DNA from: a virus
Length of the DNA: 49,148 nt
IMG/VR virus record: IMGVR_UViG_3300043470_000280
Coordinates: 1 to 49,148 of that record
Reading direction: 5' to 3' (one strand)
The notes beneath the pieces are model-generated. The model searched no databases, was not told the DNA's origin, and worked only from the letters and a program-made list of their open reading frames with translations. The position numbers and the translations under genes are program-made. Position 1 is the stretch's first letter. Each line of letters starts with the position of its first letter. Below, piece after piece: positions 24,030-33,297 of this stretch.

Positions 24030-24697
24030 CAGCCTTGCTTTTTAATGTATGGATTAAATAAATACCAATAAGCGTTAGGAAGGTTGTCGAGTCCAGGTAT
24101 AACGACTTTATTCTCAGTATTTTCGGTTCTGTAGGTGGGGTTCAACGTCTTGTCAAGGGATACGCCCATGGCTCCAAACTGACCTAAGGCCTGCTGCATA
24201 GACCCTACCCTTGCCTTTTCTGCTGCCATTGACGCAGCCTGCGCACCCATTGCTCTCTTCATCTCTAGCACCCCTAAATTCTGAGCAATGTCTTGAGCCG
24301 CGCTAGCCTTTAGCTTGTCTAACTCAAACATCCTGTTTGCTAAGTCTTCTCGTTGTTTTGCTAGGTAGTCATTTGACGTCATCTGTAGTCGACCTACTCC
24401 TCCAGCCAGAGCCCTTGGGTCAGCCTCCTGCATTGCGGATAACGCTTGCATCTGCTGGGCCGTAGTTTCTCGCATAGCTCTTTCGTATGCGTCCATAGGC
24501 AACTGTAAGCCTGCAAAGAAGTCTTGACTCATTTGTCTTTGCGCCTCCTCCATTGCGGCCCTAGCCGCCTTGTCAGCCTCTTGTCTTGCCGCGGCCTGCT
24601 TGTCCGCTTGAACCAATGACATTACACCTCCTAAAGCCTGAGTCCCTAAGTTTACACCCATGCCTATATTCGCTGATTGAGACATTCCTGCTCCCAT
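24029..24697 (-). CDS. Internal virion protein, Ala/Gln/Met-rich helical
   Basis: 222 residues with a short hydrophobic Gly-rich N-terminus (NIGMGVNLGTQALGGVMSLV), possibly membrane-active. A long alanine-, glutamine- and methionine-rich helix follows (QADKQAAARQEADKAARAAMEEA…). This layout fits podovirus internal core proteins and one of the helical proteins of crAss-like phages as I recall. It is tightly spaced in the late operon, 3 bases after the acetyltransferase-like gene. Confidence 0.6.
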   Translation of the reverse strand: MGAGMSQSANIGMGVNLGTQALGGVMSLVQADKQAAARQEADKAARAAMEEAQRQMSQDFFAGLQLPMDAYERAMRETTAQQMQALSAMQEADPRALAGGVGRLQMTSNDYLAKQREDLANRMFELDKLKASAAQDIAQNLGVLEMKRAMGAQAASMAAEKARVGSMQQALGQFGAMGVSLDKTLNPTYRTENTENKVVIPGLDNLPNAYWYLFNPYIKKQG

Positions 24698-24700
24698 ATC

Positions 24701-25096
24701 TTATAGTATTTTTAAATATTCGTTGTAATTCTCTCCTGTCTTCTTATAGCCCTCGGCTTCAAAAAGTTTCTTTAGGTGCGTTGACGCTGTACTCGTGATT
24801 ACGACACTAATTCCAAGCATCTTCATGTAGGACTCCACGAACTTTGTTAATGAGCTCAAGGCCTCCTTTCGTTCTTCTTTGGTTGAGTCGTGGCTCCCAG
24901 TTACAAACCCAATAAAGCAAGTATTCGTGTCGGTCGTATATACAGGCATGGCGTAAACGTCCTTGCCTTCAAACGAGACTACGAATATCATGCTTGGCAA
25001 ACACTCGTAAGGTAGTCTAGGAAACTTTCTTCCGTCCCACCACTTACATATAGTTTCGTAGAAATTAATCTTATGTTCTATCCTACATTCGTGCAT
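24701..25096 (-). CDS. GNAT acetyltransferase-like phage protein
   Basis: 131 residues with an acetyltransferase-like pattern: beta strands MIFVVSFEGKDVYAMPVY, a helix EALSSLTKFVESYMKML, and the C-terminal THLKKLFEAEGYKKTGENYNEYLKIL typical of GNAT folds (the 'LF…GF' segment). The Q/R-x-x-G-x-G/A acetyl-CoA loop is not obvious, so enzymatic activity is uncertain. Similar proteins sit inside structural operons of podoviruses. A TAnnTTTG promoter element lies 4 bases before its ATG. Confidence 0.55.
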   Translation of the reverse strand: MHECRIEHKINFYETICKWWDGRKFPRLPYECLPSMIFVVSFEGKDVYAMPVYTTDTNTCFIGFVTGSHDSTKEERKEALSSLTKFVESYMKMLGISVVITSTASTHLKKLFEAEGYKKTGENYNEYLKIL

Positions 25097-25100
25097 TGTG

Positions 25101-25108
25101 CAAATATA
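25101..25108 (-). promoter_or_regulatory. Putative -7 promoter element TATATTTG (leaderless)
   Basis: The - strand reads TATATTTG-CACA-ATG, an exact TAnnTTTG match only 4 nt before the start at 25096. Transcription would begin at or near the A of the ATG. No T-run precedes it, unlike the other late candidates. It could be chance in an 18-base gap. Confidence 0.35.
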
Positions 25109-25114
25109 CGAATT

Positions 25115-25861
25115 TTAAGGGTAGCTTCTGAATACGTCAGACTCAACCGCAAATATCTCCGCCCTTTGCGTGCTGTCGTTCGTGACCTTAAACTGACAAT
25201 AGTACCCTGTCACCCCGTAGGATTCAGCCACACTATTCTTTAAGTACATCGCAAACTGACCCGCAATAGGAACCGACCCGCCCGTAACCGTAGTGTTCAC
25301 TGTTATGGTGTTTGCGCTTGTATTGGTTATTACCCCAACCTTTACTGGTACACCAGCGTTGTTGATATACAACGTGTCCCCCACGGACACTATGCTTCCT
25401 ATGCCAAATGAAAACGTAAGCACAACAGCGGAAGGCACCGAACTATTTACGGAGGTTATACCTCCTATACCCTGAGCGGATCGCATAAAGAAACTCAAGT
25501 CGGTCTCCAACCTTCTGATGTATCCATAGTAGTACCCTTCCTTTAAGTCGAACCAGTCGTCCTCTATAATCCCTTGGCCTAGATTGGAGAGAAGCTCGCA
25601 CTTCCAAGGAGAGTCGCTATCCAAGGTTATCGCCTTGAATGTTTTAGTCATCATCGGCTCGTCGTTAAACACAGACGTAACCGAAGACGGGGTATAGACC
25701 CCATAGAACGTGTTTCTCTGCGTGTTTGTGTTGTGCTTGTACAGGTTGCCGTTTTTAAACGTGTACAAAAACCCATTCATCCCGATTATTCTCTCAGGAA
25801 TGAATGAGTAAAATGAAGGCCATCCTTGCGATAACTCGCTGTATGTAAGTGTTTTATCCAT
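25115..25861 (-). CDS. Tail-associated structural protein
   Basis: 248 residues from ATG 25861, chosen because that ATG overlaps the TAA of the upstream gene by one base; an in-frame ATG at 25876 is possible. The N-terminus (MDKTLTYSELSQGWPSFYSF…GMNGFLYTFKNGNLYKHN) is a signature I recall from structural proteins of crAss-like and related Bacteroidota phages. The middle holds a beta-rich inserted domain (about 130-215, Val/Thr/Ser-rich). It probably joins the tail hub with the gp10-like protein before it. Confidence 0.65.
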   Translation of the reverse strand: MDKTLTYSELSQGWPSFYSFIPERIIGMNGFLYTFKNGNLYKHNTNTQRNTFYGVYTPSSVTSVFNDEPMMTKTFKAITLDSDSPWKCELLSNLGQGIIEDDWFDLKEGYYYGYIRRLETDLSFFMRSAQGIGGITSVNSSVPSAVVLTFSFGIGSIVSVGDTLYINNAGVPVKVGVITNTSANTITVNTTVTGGSVPIAGQFAMYLKNSVAESYGVTGYYCQFKVTNDSTQRAEIFAVESDVFRSYP

Positions 25862-28800
25862 TATGGTATTGTGCAACTTGTCGATACTAATCCTACTGAC
25901 CCGAATCCTGTCTCTGAAGGCGTGTTAGAGGCGCAGAACTCAACGGTCTCACCTTCAAGCACGGATACTGACTGATTATTTCCTGAACAGTCTATGTAGT
26001 CAGCTCCACCTGGTCCTGCAACACCTGTTACCTCCCATGTCCAACAGGTAGCAGTACCTCCGCACTCCTCCTCCGAGTCGTACTCAAACGTAACATCGCT
26101 AACTCCTTCTATAGGAGTCATTGAGGCACTTTCGTTTATAGCGCATCGGAATGGAGACAATGTGTACGCTGCTGGTTCGCTAGGTGTCGGGTTAACGGGT
26201 AGTGTTATGTTGAATGTTTGTTGAACAAAATCACAATCCAGGTAAGAGAACTCAACCTCTATGCCTCCCTCTCCAATAAACGTACCTCCCGTCCATACAG
26301 TACAAGGGTCGCAGTCAGGGCAGAATATCATTGCCTGAAGCTCTCCGTCTATAACCTCTCTATACATACCAGCTATGCCAGTGCTGTAGTGCCCGTCAGG
26401 GGCGAGAATAGTCAACCCTGAACCTGTGTATATCGCAGTAGCTAAGTCAAAAGACTCAGCGTCAATATAATACGTAGACAACTCCTCGCAGTTGCAGCAT
26501 ACAAACTCTTGAGAATCAACAGAGTAACACAACCCTATTTCGGAGGACTTTCTGTAATCCCATACAAGGTATAGGTATGCGCTTGACGACAGGTTAACAT
26601 CCTCGGCCACCGCATAGTACTTGCCTGTCGAGGGGTTTAGTATGGGGGTAGCTAATGTAGTTAACGGCAGCAATGTAGCTACATCGTACAGCGTATTTGA
26701 GGCCAGGTACTTGAATTTGTTTATAGTAGGGTCGAACTCAAAGGTGTCGCCCTCGTACTGGTTTGATATCATGAGCACGTCACTTCCGTTTACAGGAATA
26801 ACTCCCTGAGACTGCTCTCCTGTTATCTGCCTTTCAAGAGATACGCCATCCGATTCGAGGGTAACGTAATCAGTGTCTGTAGGACTAACATAGGAGTTAA
26901 ACTTCCACTTATACTGAACGTGAGACGTTTGGTCTACATACCCTGCACTGTTTACGACTATCTTAACAACTGTAAGTTCGTCATTCTCAGGACATAGCGA
27001 AGATACCGTGTAGGTTGCTTCGTCTGGGACGATTCTTACAAAAGCATCCGACACCAATGGGTTAGATTTCTCGAAAGACACGGTGTCGTTTGATGCAATG
27101 CGCTGATCGTCAATTACATTTACTCCATCGTATTCTACAGTCACGTCTGCAGATCCTTCCTCAAAATTAAACGAAAGAGAAGATTCTCCAACCCCGTTTC
27201 CTAAATTCACCTTGAACTCTAAAGGCTCGCTTGTCTTGAATTGACTTATTAAGAACCCGCAGTCGTATTCGCTCGGCTCGAAAGGAAGTCTCTCGTCTTT
27301 TAGAGATAATACATACTCACTCATGTACGGGTCGTATCCGCCTATCCTGACCTTGTCTACAGACTCCTTGAACTCATTCCTGAACCAATACTTAAGCCCG
27401 ATATCAGATATTACGTTGAGCGTGTCGTTTGAGTACGACGAGCCCTTTATGTTAATTACCGCCGTTCTCTTGGCGTCTGTGAAGTACATATCATACCCAT
27501 ACGAAGCGAAGCTCTCAGGGTTCATACTCATACCGTAATTCTCAAGCCTTGGTATCTGCTCTCCAAAAACTTGAGGAACCGACGTAAGAGCCTGTCCAGC
27601 GCCTGCGTCAGACAATAAGTCTTTCCCTACAAGTACATACGATATCTTGTCCTCTTGGAGTGTTAACATATCGTTCTTTCTTCCGTACAGGTACTGTATA
27701 GGGCCAAACGAATACTCTAAGTCCTCATAATTTACAAGACCTAAGTTAAACTCGTTCAGTTTATTTACGTTGTTGATGATGTTGTATATGCCACTGTAAG
27801 TGATTGACCCGTATCTGTGACCCTCCGAATACACCTCATCTGGTGTAGACGATACTCGCTCTCCTAAGTTGAAGTGCCTGCCTACAATAGAGTCAGTGTA
27901 TCTGTAACTCTCGCAACCGTTACCGAATGAAAAGCAGTTAAAGAATCCAGAGTCAACTACCGCTGGGTCAGACACCGTTTGATTTTGAATGTCCCCCTGA
28001 TGAAGGCCATCAACGATATCAAACGTCTTGTATGATTCGTAATAAATGTCGGCAGGACTTTCGTCAGCCTCTGTCTCGAATATAACGATGTCAGATGGTT
28101 GGTTTATACGAACTATCGATTCATTTGTTAACGTTCTTCTCGAAGAGAATAGGTTACCAGAACAGCTAGGCGTACCAGACGCTACAATTAAATATAATCG
28201 ACCATCCTTCTCGGACATCGGGTCTGTAGGGTCTTCGTAACCCTCTTGAAACGCCCACTGGTCAGTTCCTTGAACGGCAGGGACATATATCTTATTACCG
28301 AAAGGAAGAACCGTAGGATTGTACACCTCAGGCGTATTATCCTGAGTCTGAACATTTTGGTCCTCACCTCCCGAATACGTTCCTGTAGTAAAGTCTATGT
28401 TTTGAAATATGACCATCTCGTCAAAAGACTCGTAGTCTCTCGCCGCCGTGAATCTCTTTTCATAGGTATAGTAGTAGGACTCACACAAGGTCCCTCTACC
28501 ATCCCTTCTTAAGGAAAACTTAATGTACACCAAGCTACCTGCTGGGATTGGTATAGGTCGGAATGGTCTGTTTGTAGGGCTTATAGGGTCGGCCTGCACA
28601 AAGTCAGGATTATCTTCAAACAGCTCTAAGGCTACCTGTGTCAGATTTCCAGTTCGTTCTTCTTTGATATCGTAGTTTGAATTCTCCTTTGTTATAGCGG
28701 TGAAGTTCGAAGCGAATATCTTCATGTACTGACCCGCTGGCTCGAATATACCGTTATCGTCGATGAAGTCATTCTCCCTAAAAACAACCTCTAAAGGCTT

Positions 28801-30831
28801 TGTTTTCACTAAGTTATCTAGTGGTCCGATAGAATCTTTCTTAACGATTAACTGAGACGACGTGTTTATTTTAGAAGCATTCTCTCCAGATACCTTGAAC
28901 CAAGTAAATCCATCTTCGTCTGTGTAGTATATATCAGAGAATATCGTATCGTAACCTGACTTAGACTGCTTCATGAATAGCCTGTATTTTTTTGCCCAGT
29001 ATGGTGCGGTGTTGTTAATAGATACCTGTATACTATTCTTCTTGTCTGATGCAGACGGAGGGCAGAACACTGTGTTTTCTTGGCTTACAAGCACGGTAGA
29101 TGCTCTTCCGTAGTCATCTAAGTAAGAGATGCCAACCTCGTAGTCTCTATTGCTGTGTAGCGATTTGTTATTCCCTGGCTCCTCTATAAACGCATTTATT
29201 ATAGCGTTCGTAAAGTACTCATAAGCGTATAGTGTAGGGTTTGGAGCGTCCTCAAACTTATACTTAGCAGCTACGCACTGTATAGACAGTGTTGTAGGAG
29301 TGTGCGTTATTTGAAATCCTTGGTCAATCCCTGATATTCCAGTACCTACCTTTGTCCATCCAGCCTTAGTCACTAACGAGCAGTTAAAGAAGTCTGTAAG
29401 ACTAACCCCGTCAGAGCAGTCCAATATAGGCAATGAAGTACTAACTGCGCTTATAAACTCTGGGCTTTCTGCCAAGTCTTGGATGCTTACATAGTCTCTT
29501 TGGAATGTAAACACAAACAAGAAATCGAACTGATTCTCAGGAGCGTCAGAGTATGACGGATCACCTCCAAACCTGTCGTGCGCTATAGTAAACTCTATAA
29601 TTAACGAGCTGCCCTCCTTTAACTTAGTCACGTCAAGCTCGATATCAGCCTTGGCCTCTGAGACAATCTCCGAAGACGTTGCGTCTATGTTGTATGAAAC
29701 GCCATTAGATAGCGTTGTGTTTTGTTCTGAAGGCTCAATATCCTCAGATATTAGCTCAGCAAACAAGTCAACGTTGATAGGTATGCCATCCTCTGATTCG
29801 ATATTGTACCCGTCCACGTAGTTGCCGTAAACGATTCTATTCCCTATAACTGTCTGAGCCTTAGCTCTTCTAGGCACGTTATCGTACAGCCTTAGCAACT
29901 CGCTCTGAGGGAGTGTTGTGTAAATCTTTCTATTGCTAAACACAACAGACTTGTTGTCGTTGTCGGCCCAACCATTCTGAGCCTTGTCATACTTCTCTAT
30001 CACGTTTATGACGTTGTCGTCGGACAACTTAAAGCATAAATCAATGCCAACAACGTTGTCACCTCCAGTATTGAATCCTACCTCTACGGCATTGAAAACG
30101 TTAGACATACCTGCGTTATTGTACGTAGCGTAGTCCAACTCAAACCTAGAAGGTTCAAACGCAATCTCACTAAATGGAGACAAGGCGCTATACTCCCCGT
30201 TTCGGTACTTATATCGGTAAGAGAACGTCACCATTCTATCGTCTATGTAATTCTCCTCCCCTGGGATGTTGAACATAGATATTGTTGGAGACTCTAATGG
30301 AGGTTTGACAATGACGTTTATGTCCTCCTCGGTTATCTGATCGACACCCGCTAAAGGCTGTGGGTACGCTCTTTTTATGTCTATTCGTCTTGGAGGATTT
30401 AAGTTATCTGTCCAAAACAAAAGATTCTCTACTAGATTTATTCCGTTTATTCTGTAGTCTTTATCGAAGCTCAATACAGACGTGGACACCACGTGATATG
30501 TTGTATTATTCGTATTTTCGTTGAATGATACGATTAAGTCTACATTGCCTGGGTCTGTTACGAACCAAAAAATAGTCTCCCTTGATGGGTCTGCAAAGGC
30601 TCCTAAACACACGGCGTCATCGCTTAGTTTTAATCCGTCGTAGACTAACTGAGATATCATTATGTTTCCCAATGAATTTTCAAGAGCACCAATACTGCTT
30701 TCCTCAGTGGAGCCCGCCCGAATATTCATGGCGTCTATATACTCACCATCAGGAAGAACTCGCTCGTCAAAAGACTTGTTCATTCTACCCTTGGTAAAAA
30801 CCCTAGTTAGTGTAGCTCCTATTTTATCCAT
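25861..30831 (-). CDS. Large tail stabilisation protein (P22 gp10-like / tail hub)
   Basis: 1656 residues. The N-terminus has MNKSFDERVLPDGEYIDAMN and IGALENSLGN, the 'MN-D-x-x-x-x-P-x-G-x-Y-x-D/A-x-N' start of podoviral stabilisation proteins, which cap the head-tail connector. Beta-propeller-like repeats (LLFWTDNLNPPRRIDI, IVYGNYVDGY) fit that assignment. The C-terminal third is Cys-, Gly- and Thr-rich (CCNCEEL, FCPDCDPC, EECGGTATCW) and looks like a series of Ig-like or fibre-associated domains. It overlaps the connector gene by 13 nt upstream and the next gene by 1 nt. The length is larger than P22 gp10 and reflects the C-terminal extension. Confidence 0.65.
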   Translation of the reverse strand: MDKIGATLTRVFTKGRMNKSFDERVLPDGEYIDAMNIRAGSTEESSIGALENSLGNIMISQLVYDGLKLSDDAVCLGAFADPSRETIFWFVTDPGNVDLIVSFNENTNNTTYHVVSTSVLSFDKDYRINGINLVENLLFWTDNLNPPRRIDIKRAYPQPLAGVDQITEEDINVIVKPPLESPTISMFNIPGEENYIDDRMVTFSYRYKYRNGEYSALSPFSEIAFEPSRFELDYATYNNAGMSNVFNAVEVGFNTGGDNVVGIDLCFKLSDDNVINVIEKYDKAQNGWADNDNKSVVFSNRKIYTTLPQSELLRLYDNVPRRAKAQTVIGNRIVYGNYVDGYNIESEDGIPINVDLFAELISEDIEPSEQNTTLSNGVSYNIDATSSEIVSEAKADIELDVTKLKEGSSLIIEFTIAHDRFGGDPSYSDAPENQFDFLFVFTFQRDYVSIQDLAESPEFISAVSTSLPILDCSDGVSLTDFFNCSLVTKAGWTKVGTGISGIDQGFQITHTPTTLSIQCVAAKYKFEDAPNPTLYAYEYFTNAIINAFIEEPGNNKSLHSNRDYEVGISYLDDYGRASTVLVSQENTVFCPPSASDKKNSIQVSINNTAPYWAKKYRLFMKQSKSGYDTIFSDIYYTDEDGFTWFKVSGENASKINTSSQLIVKKDSIGPLDNLVKTKPLEVVFRENDFIDDNGIFEPAGQYMKIFASNFTAITKENSNYDIKEERTGNLTQVALELFEDNPDFVQADPISPTNRPFRPIPIPAGSLVYIKFSLRRDGRGTLCESYYYTYEKRFTAARDYESFDEMVIFQNIDFTTGTYSGGEDQNVQTQDNTPEVYNPTVLPFGNKIYVPAVQGTDQWAFQEGYEDPTDPMSEKDGRLYLIVASGTPSCSGNLFSSRRTLTNESIVRINQPSDIVIFETEADESPADIYYESYKTFDIVDGLHQGDIQNQTVSDPAVVDSGFFNCFSFGNGCESYRYTDSIVGRHFNLGERVSSTPDEVYSEGHRYGSITYSGIYNIINNVNKLNEFNLGLVNYEDLEYSFGPIQYLYGRKNDMLTLQEDKISYVLVGKDLLSDAGAGQALTSVPQVFGEQIPRLENYGMSMNPESFASYGYDMYFTDAKRTAVINIKGSSYSNDTLNVISDIGLKYWFRNEFKESVDKVRIGGYDPYMSEYVLSLKDERLPFEPSEYDCGFLISQFKTSEPLEFKVNLGNGVGESSLSFNFEEGSADVTVEYDGVNVIDDQRIASNDTVSFEKSNPLVSDAFVRIVPDEATYTVSSLCPENDELTVVKIVVNSAGYVDQTSHVQYKWKFNSYVSPTDTDYVTLESDGVSLERQITGEQSQGVIPVNGSDVLMISNQYEGDTFEFDPTINKFKYLASNTLYDVATLLPLTTLATPILNPSTGKYYAVAEDVNLSSSAYLYLVWDYRKSSEIGLCYSVDSQEFVCCNCEELSTYYIDAESFDLATAIYTGSGLTILAPDGHYSTGIAGMYREVIDGELQAMIFCPDCDPCTVWTGGTFIGEGGIEVEFSYLDCDFVQQTFNITLPVNPTPSEPAAYTLSPFRCAINESASMTPIEGVSDVTFEYDSEEECGGTATCWTWEVTGVAGPGGADYIDCSGNNQSVSVLEGETVEFCASNTPSETGFGSVGLVSTSCTIP

Positions 30832-31736
30832 TTATCCTTACCTCTCATGTTCATTAATAAGCGCCCTGGGTGCATATTAGAGATGCGTATCTTGGCGTTT
30901 CTTAGCAGGGCAGACTTTTCTTTTCTTGCTCTATTCACAATATACTCCTGAACACCTGTCTTTGAGCTTAGTATAGCGAATCTTATGTACGCATATATGT
31001 AATCCTCAAACAATTTGTTCACACTCACGGATGTATCATCTCCACCTTCCATGCCATCCGATATGTACTCTATAATACAAATCTCATTCTCCATCCCAGA
31101 ACTGAAGTTTATAACCCCATTCTTTTTATCAAGGTTGTACGTGGGGTTGTAGTTAGCGGTCTCGGTGTTTATACCGTACCTCGCACCTACATTGTAATTG
31201 AATACCCAGTACCCATTCTCGTTCCATCCGTACTTACCAGCGAACGGACCTTCTCCCATGTATATACTCTTCTTTCTTTTCGTAATCCTATCATAGTCAA
31301 GCATAGAGGTTCCCTCTAAGACATTTCCATCCTGATCGAAAAGAACTCGGCAGTTATTGTCTTGCAGGTAACTATTACTCGATAAAACCTGGATATTCTC
31401 TGTCAATGGGCGAATAACACCGTCCTTGTATAGGGATATCCTTACGTAATTCACGAAATCAGGGGGTAGAACCAACTTTAAGTCGCTACAGATAGACATC
31501 TCAAGAACCTTCACCTCCTTCATCGAGTCGTAGTTCAACTCCTGTATTCCTCTCTTTGCGTGAAATATAACGTTGTAACGCTGAACGTTATTAATTAATT
31601 TATCGTTACCGACATACATCAACATAAAGTTATTCACTATGTCGTCTAGGGATATGTATTGATAACTACCCCAATTAGCATTCTCAGGGATATTCCCTGA
31701 GTTTTCATAATACTGCCACCCTGTTAAGTATGCCAT
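30819..31736 (-). CDS. Connector/tail-tube ring protein
   Basis: 305 residues. The N-terminus (MAYLTGWQYYENSGN…YISLDDIVNNFMLMYVG) and KRGIQELNYDSMKEVKVLEM are of a type I associate with the tail-tubular or ring proteins of crAss-like phages. The C-terminus is basic and helical (LLRNAKIRISNMHPGRLLMNMRGKDKW). It overlaps the gp10-like gene by 13 nt. By synteny it should sit below the portal in the connector stack. Confidence 0.6.
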   Translation of the reverse strand: MAYLTGWQYYENSGNIPENANWGSYQYISLDDIVNNFMLMYVGNDKLINNVQRYNVIFHAKRGIQELNYDSMKEVKVLEMSICSDLKLVLPPDFVNYVRISLYKDGVIRPLTENIQVLSSNSYLQDNNCRVLFDQDGNVLEGTSMLDYDRITKRKKSIYMGEGPFAGKYGWNENGYWVFNYNVGARYGINTETANYNPTYNLDKKNGVINFSSGMENEICIIEYISDGMEGGDDTSVSVNKLFEDYIYAYIRFAILSSKTGVQEYIVNRARKEKSALLRNAKIRISNMHPGRLLMNMRGKDKWIK

Positions 31737-31738
31737 CC

Positions 31739-32416
31739 TTATCCTTCTGTTTGTTTATTTTTAGCTTCTTCGGTATTCCCAAACACATTTAGCTCAGGTT
31801 CTCTTATAGAGACTCCAGCGTACTCAAGGATTTTAGCCACCAAGTTAGGCTCATCCCTTAATGGCAACTCAAAGTCTTGATAATCAACCGCAGACTGGTT
31901 GAACATAGGCTCACCTCCACTCAAAGAAGAGTAGGTCCACTTGGGGTCCTTTGGTGAACGTATGTATTGAACCTTCAACGAAGATATTGTGTCTGGATAT
32001 ATGTTGATTCTGTTTGCTTCAGACGTGTACGCAGGGAATAGTAAACTTGGCGCCGTAAGATTTGATGAGTTCAACATAAGTATCTTGTCATGACTAACCC
32101 TGTCCACTTCCTTGTTGCCGTATCTAACTCTGTTTATAAAATACAAGTCAGAAGGCAGTGTAAACGGACTTGAAATAGTTGACTCTGAAACAAATATATT
32201 GATAACGTCCTCAATGTTTTTTACGATATCAGCAAAGCCAGAGCCTGAAACCCTTGCGTTTTGCTTTACTATCCATTGATTGTATTGATAGAAGTAATCT
32301 TCAAACAAGTCTATTTGCGCCTGCTTAGCGTATAGATTAAAATCCTCTGGAGTAATGTACCCAAAGTTGTTTTTATTAGCTACAGACAATACGGTAGCTC
32401 TGACAGAATTTATCAT
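31739..32416 (-). CDS. Connector/adaptor protein (tail-tube A-like)
   Basis: 225 residues. The helical start (MINSVRATVLSVANKNNFGYITPEDFNLYAKQAQIDLFEDYF…YNQWI) followed by a beta domain is the layout of head-tail adaptor proteins of podoviruses. It is the first gene after a terminator-promoter junction (32432-32470), so expression may be independent of the capsid genes. It is followed after 2 bases by the ring protein. Confidence 0.6.
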   Translation of the reverse strand: MINSVRATVLSVANKNNFGYITPEDFNLYAKQAQIDLFEDYFYQYNQWIVKQNARVSGSGFADIVKNIEDVINIFVSESTISSPFTLPSDLYFINRVRYGNKEVDRVSHDKILMLNSSNLTAPSLLFPAYTSEANRINIYPDTISSLKVQYIRSPKDPKWTYSSLSGGEPMFNQSAVDYQDFELPLRDEPNLVAKILEYAGVSIREPELNVFGNTEEAKNKQTEG

Positions 32417-32431
32417 CAGCTAAAATTTACG

Positions 32432-32439
32432 CAAAGATA
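32432..32439 (-). promoter_or_regulatory. Putative -7 promoter element TATCTTTG for the connector/tail operon
   Basis: On the - strand a T7 run (terminator tail) is followed by ATTATCTTTGCGTAAA, 15 nt before the ATG at 32416. This is an exact TAnnTTTG match in a true intergenic gap with no coding explanation. Confidence 0.5.
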
Positions 32440-32440
32440 A

Positions 32441-32470
32441 TAAAAAAACGCCAACCTCTCGGATGGCGTT
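32441..32470 (-). terminator. Intrinsic terminator after the 249-residue structural gene
   Basis: On the - strand AACGCCA pairs with TGGCGTT (7-bp stem, 10-nt loop), immediately followed by T7. It lies 8 bases after the stop at 32478 and just upstream of the TATCTTTG element. Confidence 0.8.
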
Positions 32471-32477
32471 GTTGTTA

Positions 32478-33227
32478 CTACATCTTCTGCTCAAGCAGTC
32501 TAAGCACCTCGATACCTTCATCGGATTGCATGAATGATGCCAGGATATACACTGGATCTTCTCCGTATGGTACTGTTAATAGTTTTTTCTTATTATCGGG
32601 CAGGTTGTAGTATATATCTCTTCCCTTGTTTCTTAGAGCTAACACATTGTTGTCTAGCAATTTAGCGCAGGTGTTCTGCAAATCTAACATTGGATCTGAC
32701 AGCATCTCTAAGAAGTCTTTCGGATTTCTTTTTGCGTAAACAAGTACGTCACGTTTCAATTCGTGAGTCGTCATTCTGTCTACCTTAGATCCGATAAGAA
32801 CACGGGCTACTGTTTCTAATTTTTCTACAGGTAAGTCACGGGCCGTAACCATTGCGTCTAACTCGTAGTTTATTTTTTCAATTTCAGATGTAGCATCCTT
32901 CTCTGAGTTCACCTCTTCAAACAACACTCCATTACTTGGGTGGAGAGATAAGAACTTCTGTAATACTTGATTTGTCTTAGGCACCTTTAAGGCTCCATCT
33001 ACAAATACAATAGGCTCAAGGATAGCTGTACCATCTTGTTCGTCTTCAAACGGAGACTTTTGGTTCTTGGCATAACGCAAGGCTCTGTTTATGCCTGTTT
33101 CTCCATCGAAGTAAAGTAGACTATATCTCGACGTGTTGCGAGACGGAAGAATAAAACTTAATGGCTTAGACTTTCTTTTTAGGACGTATAACTTGTCCTC
33201 GAACTTTTCGATTTCTCTTTTTTTCAT
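32478..33227 (-). CDS. Virion structural protein downstream of the capsid gene
   Basis: 249 residues. The N-terminus is basic (MKKREIEKFEDKLYVLKRKSK). The rest is mixed alpha/beta, with a helical segment near 125-200 (LPVEKLETVARVLIGSKVDRMTTHELKRDVLVYAKRNPKDFLEML). It lies between two hairpin terminators and so forms its own transcription unit after the major capsid gene. Some crAss-like phages have a protein of similar size at this place. Function unknown. Confidence 0.55.
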   Translation of the reverse strand: MKKREIEKFEDKLYVLKRKSKPLSFILPSRNTSRYSLLYFDGETGINRALRYAKNQKSPFEDEQDGTAILEPIVFVDGALKVPKTNQVLQKFLSLHPSNGVLFEEVNSEKDATSEIEKINYELDAMVTARDLPVEKLETVARVLIGSKVDRMTTHELKRDVLVYAKRNPKDFLEMLSDPMLDLQNTCAKLLDNNVLALRNKGRDIYYNLPDNKKKLLTVPYGEDPVYILASFMQSDEGIEVLRLLEQKM

Positions 33228-33251
33228 TTTACTTGATTTTAATTTTTGAAA

Positions 33252-33287
33252 TTTAAAATAGAGAGAGCCTCACTATCGAGGCTCTCC
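33252..33287 (-). terminator. Intrinsic terminator after the major capsid gene
   Basis: A 9-bp perfect stem (GAGAGCCTC at 33263-33271 with GAGGCTCTC at 33278-33286), 6-nt loop, and a TATTTTAAATTT tail on the - strand. It follows the capsid stop at 33298 and would limit read-through from this highly expressed gene. Confidence 0.8.
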
Positions 33288-33297
33288 CTTATTATTA

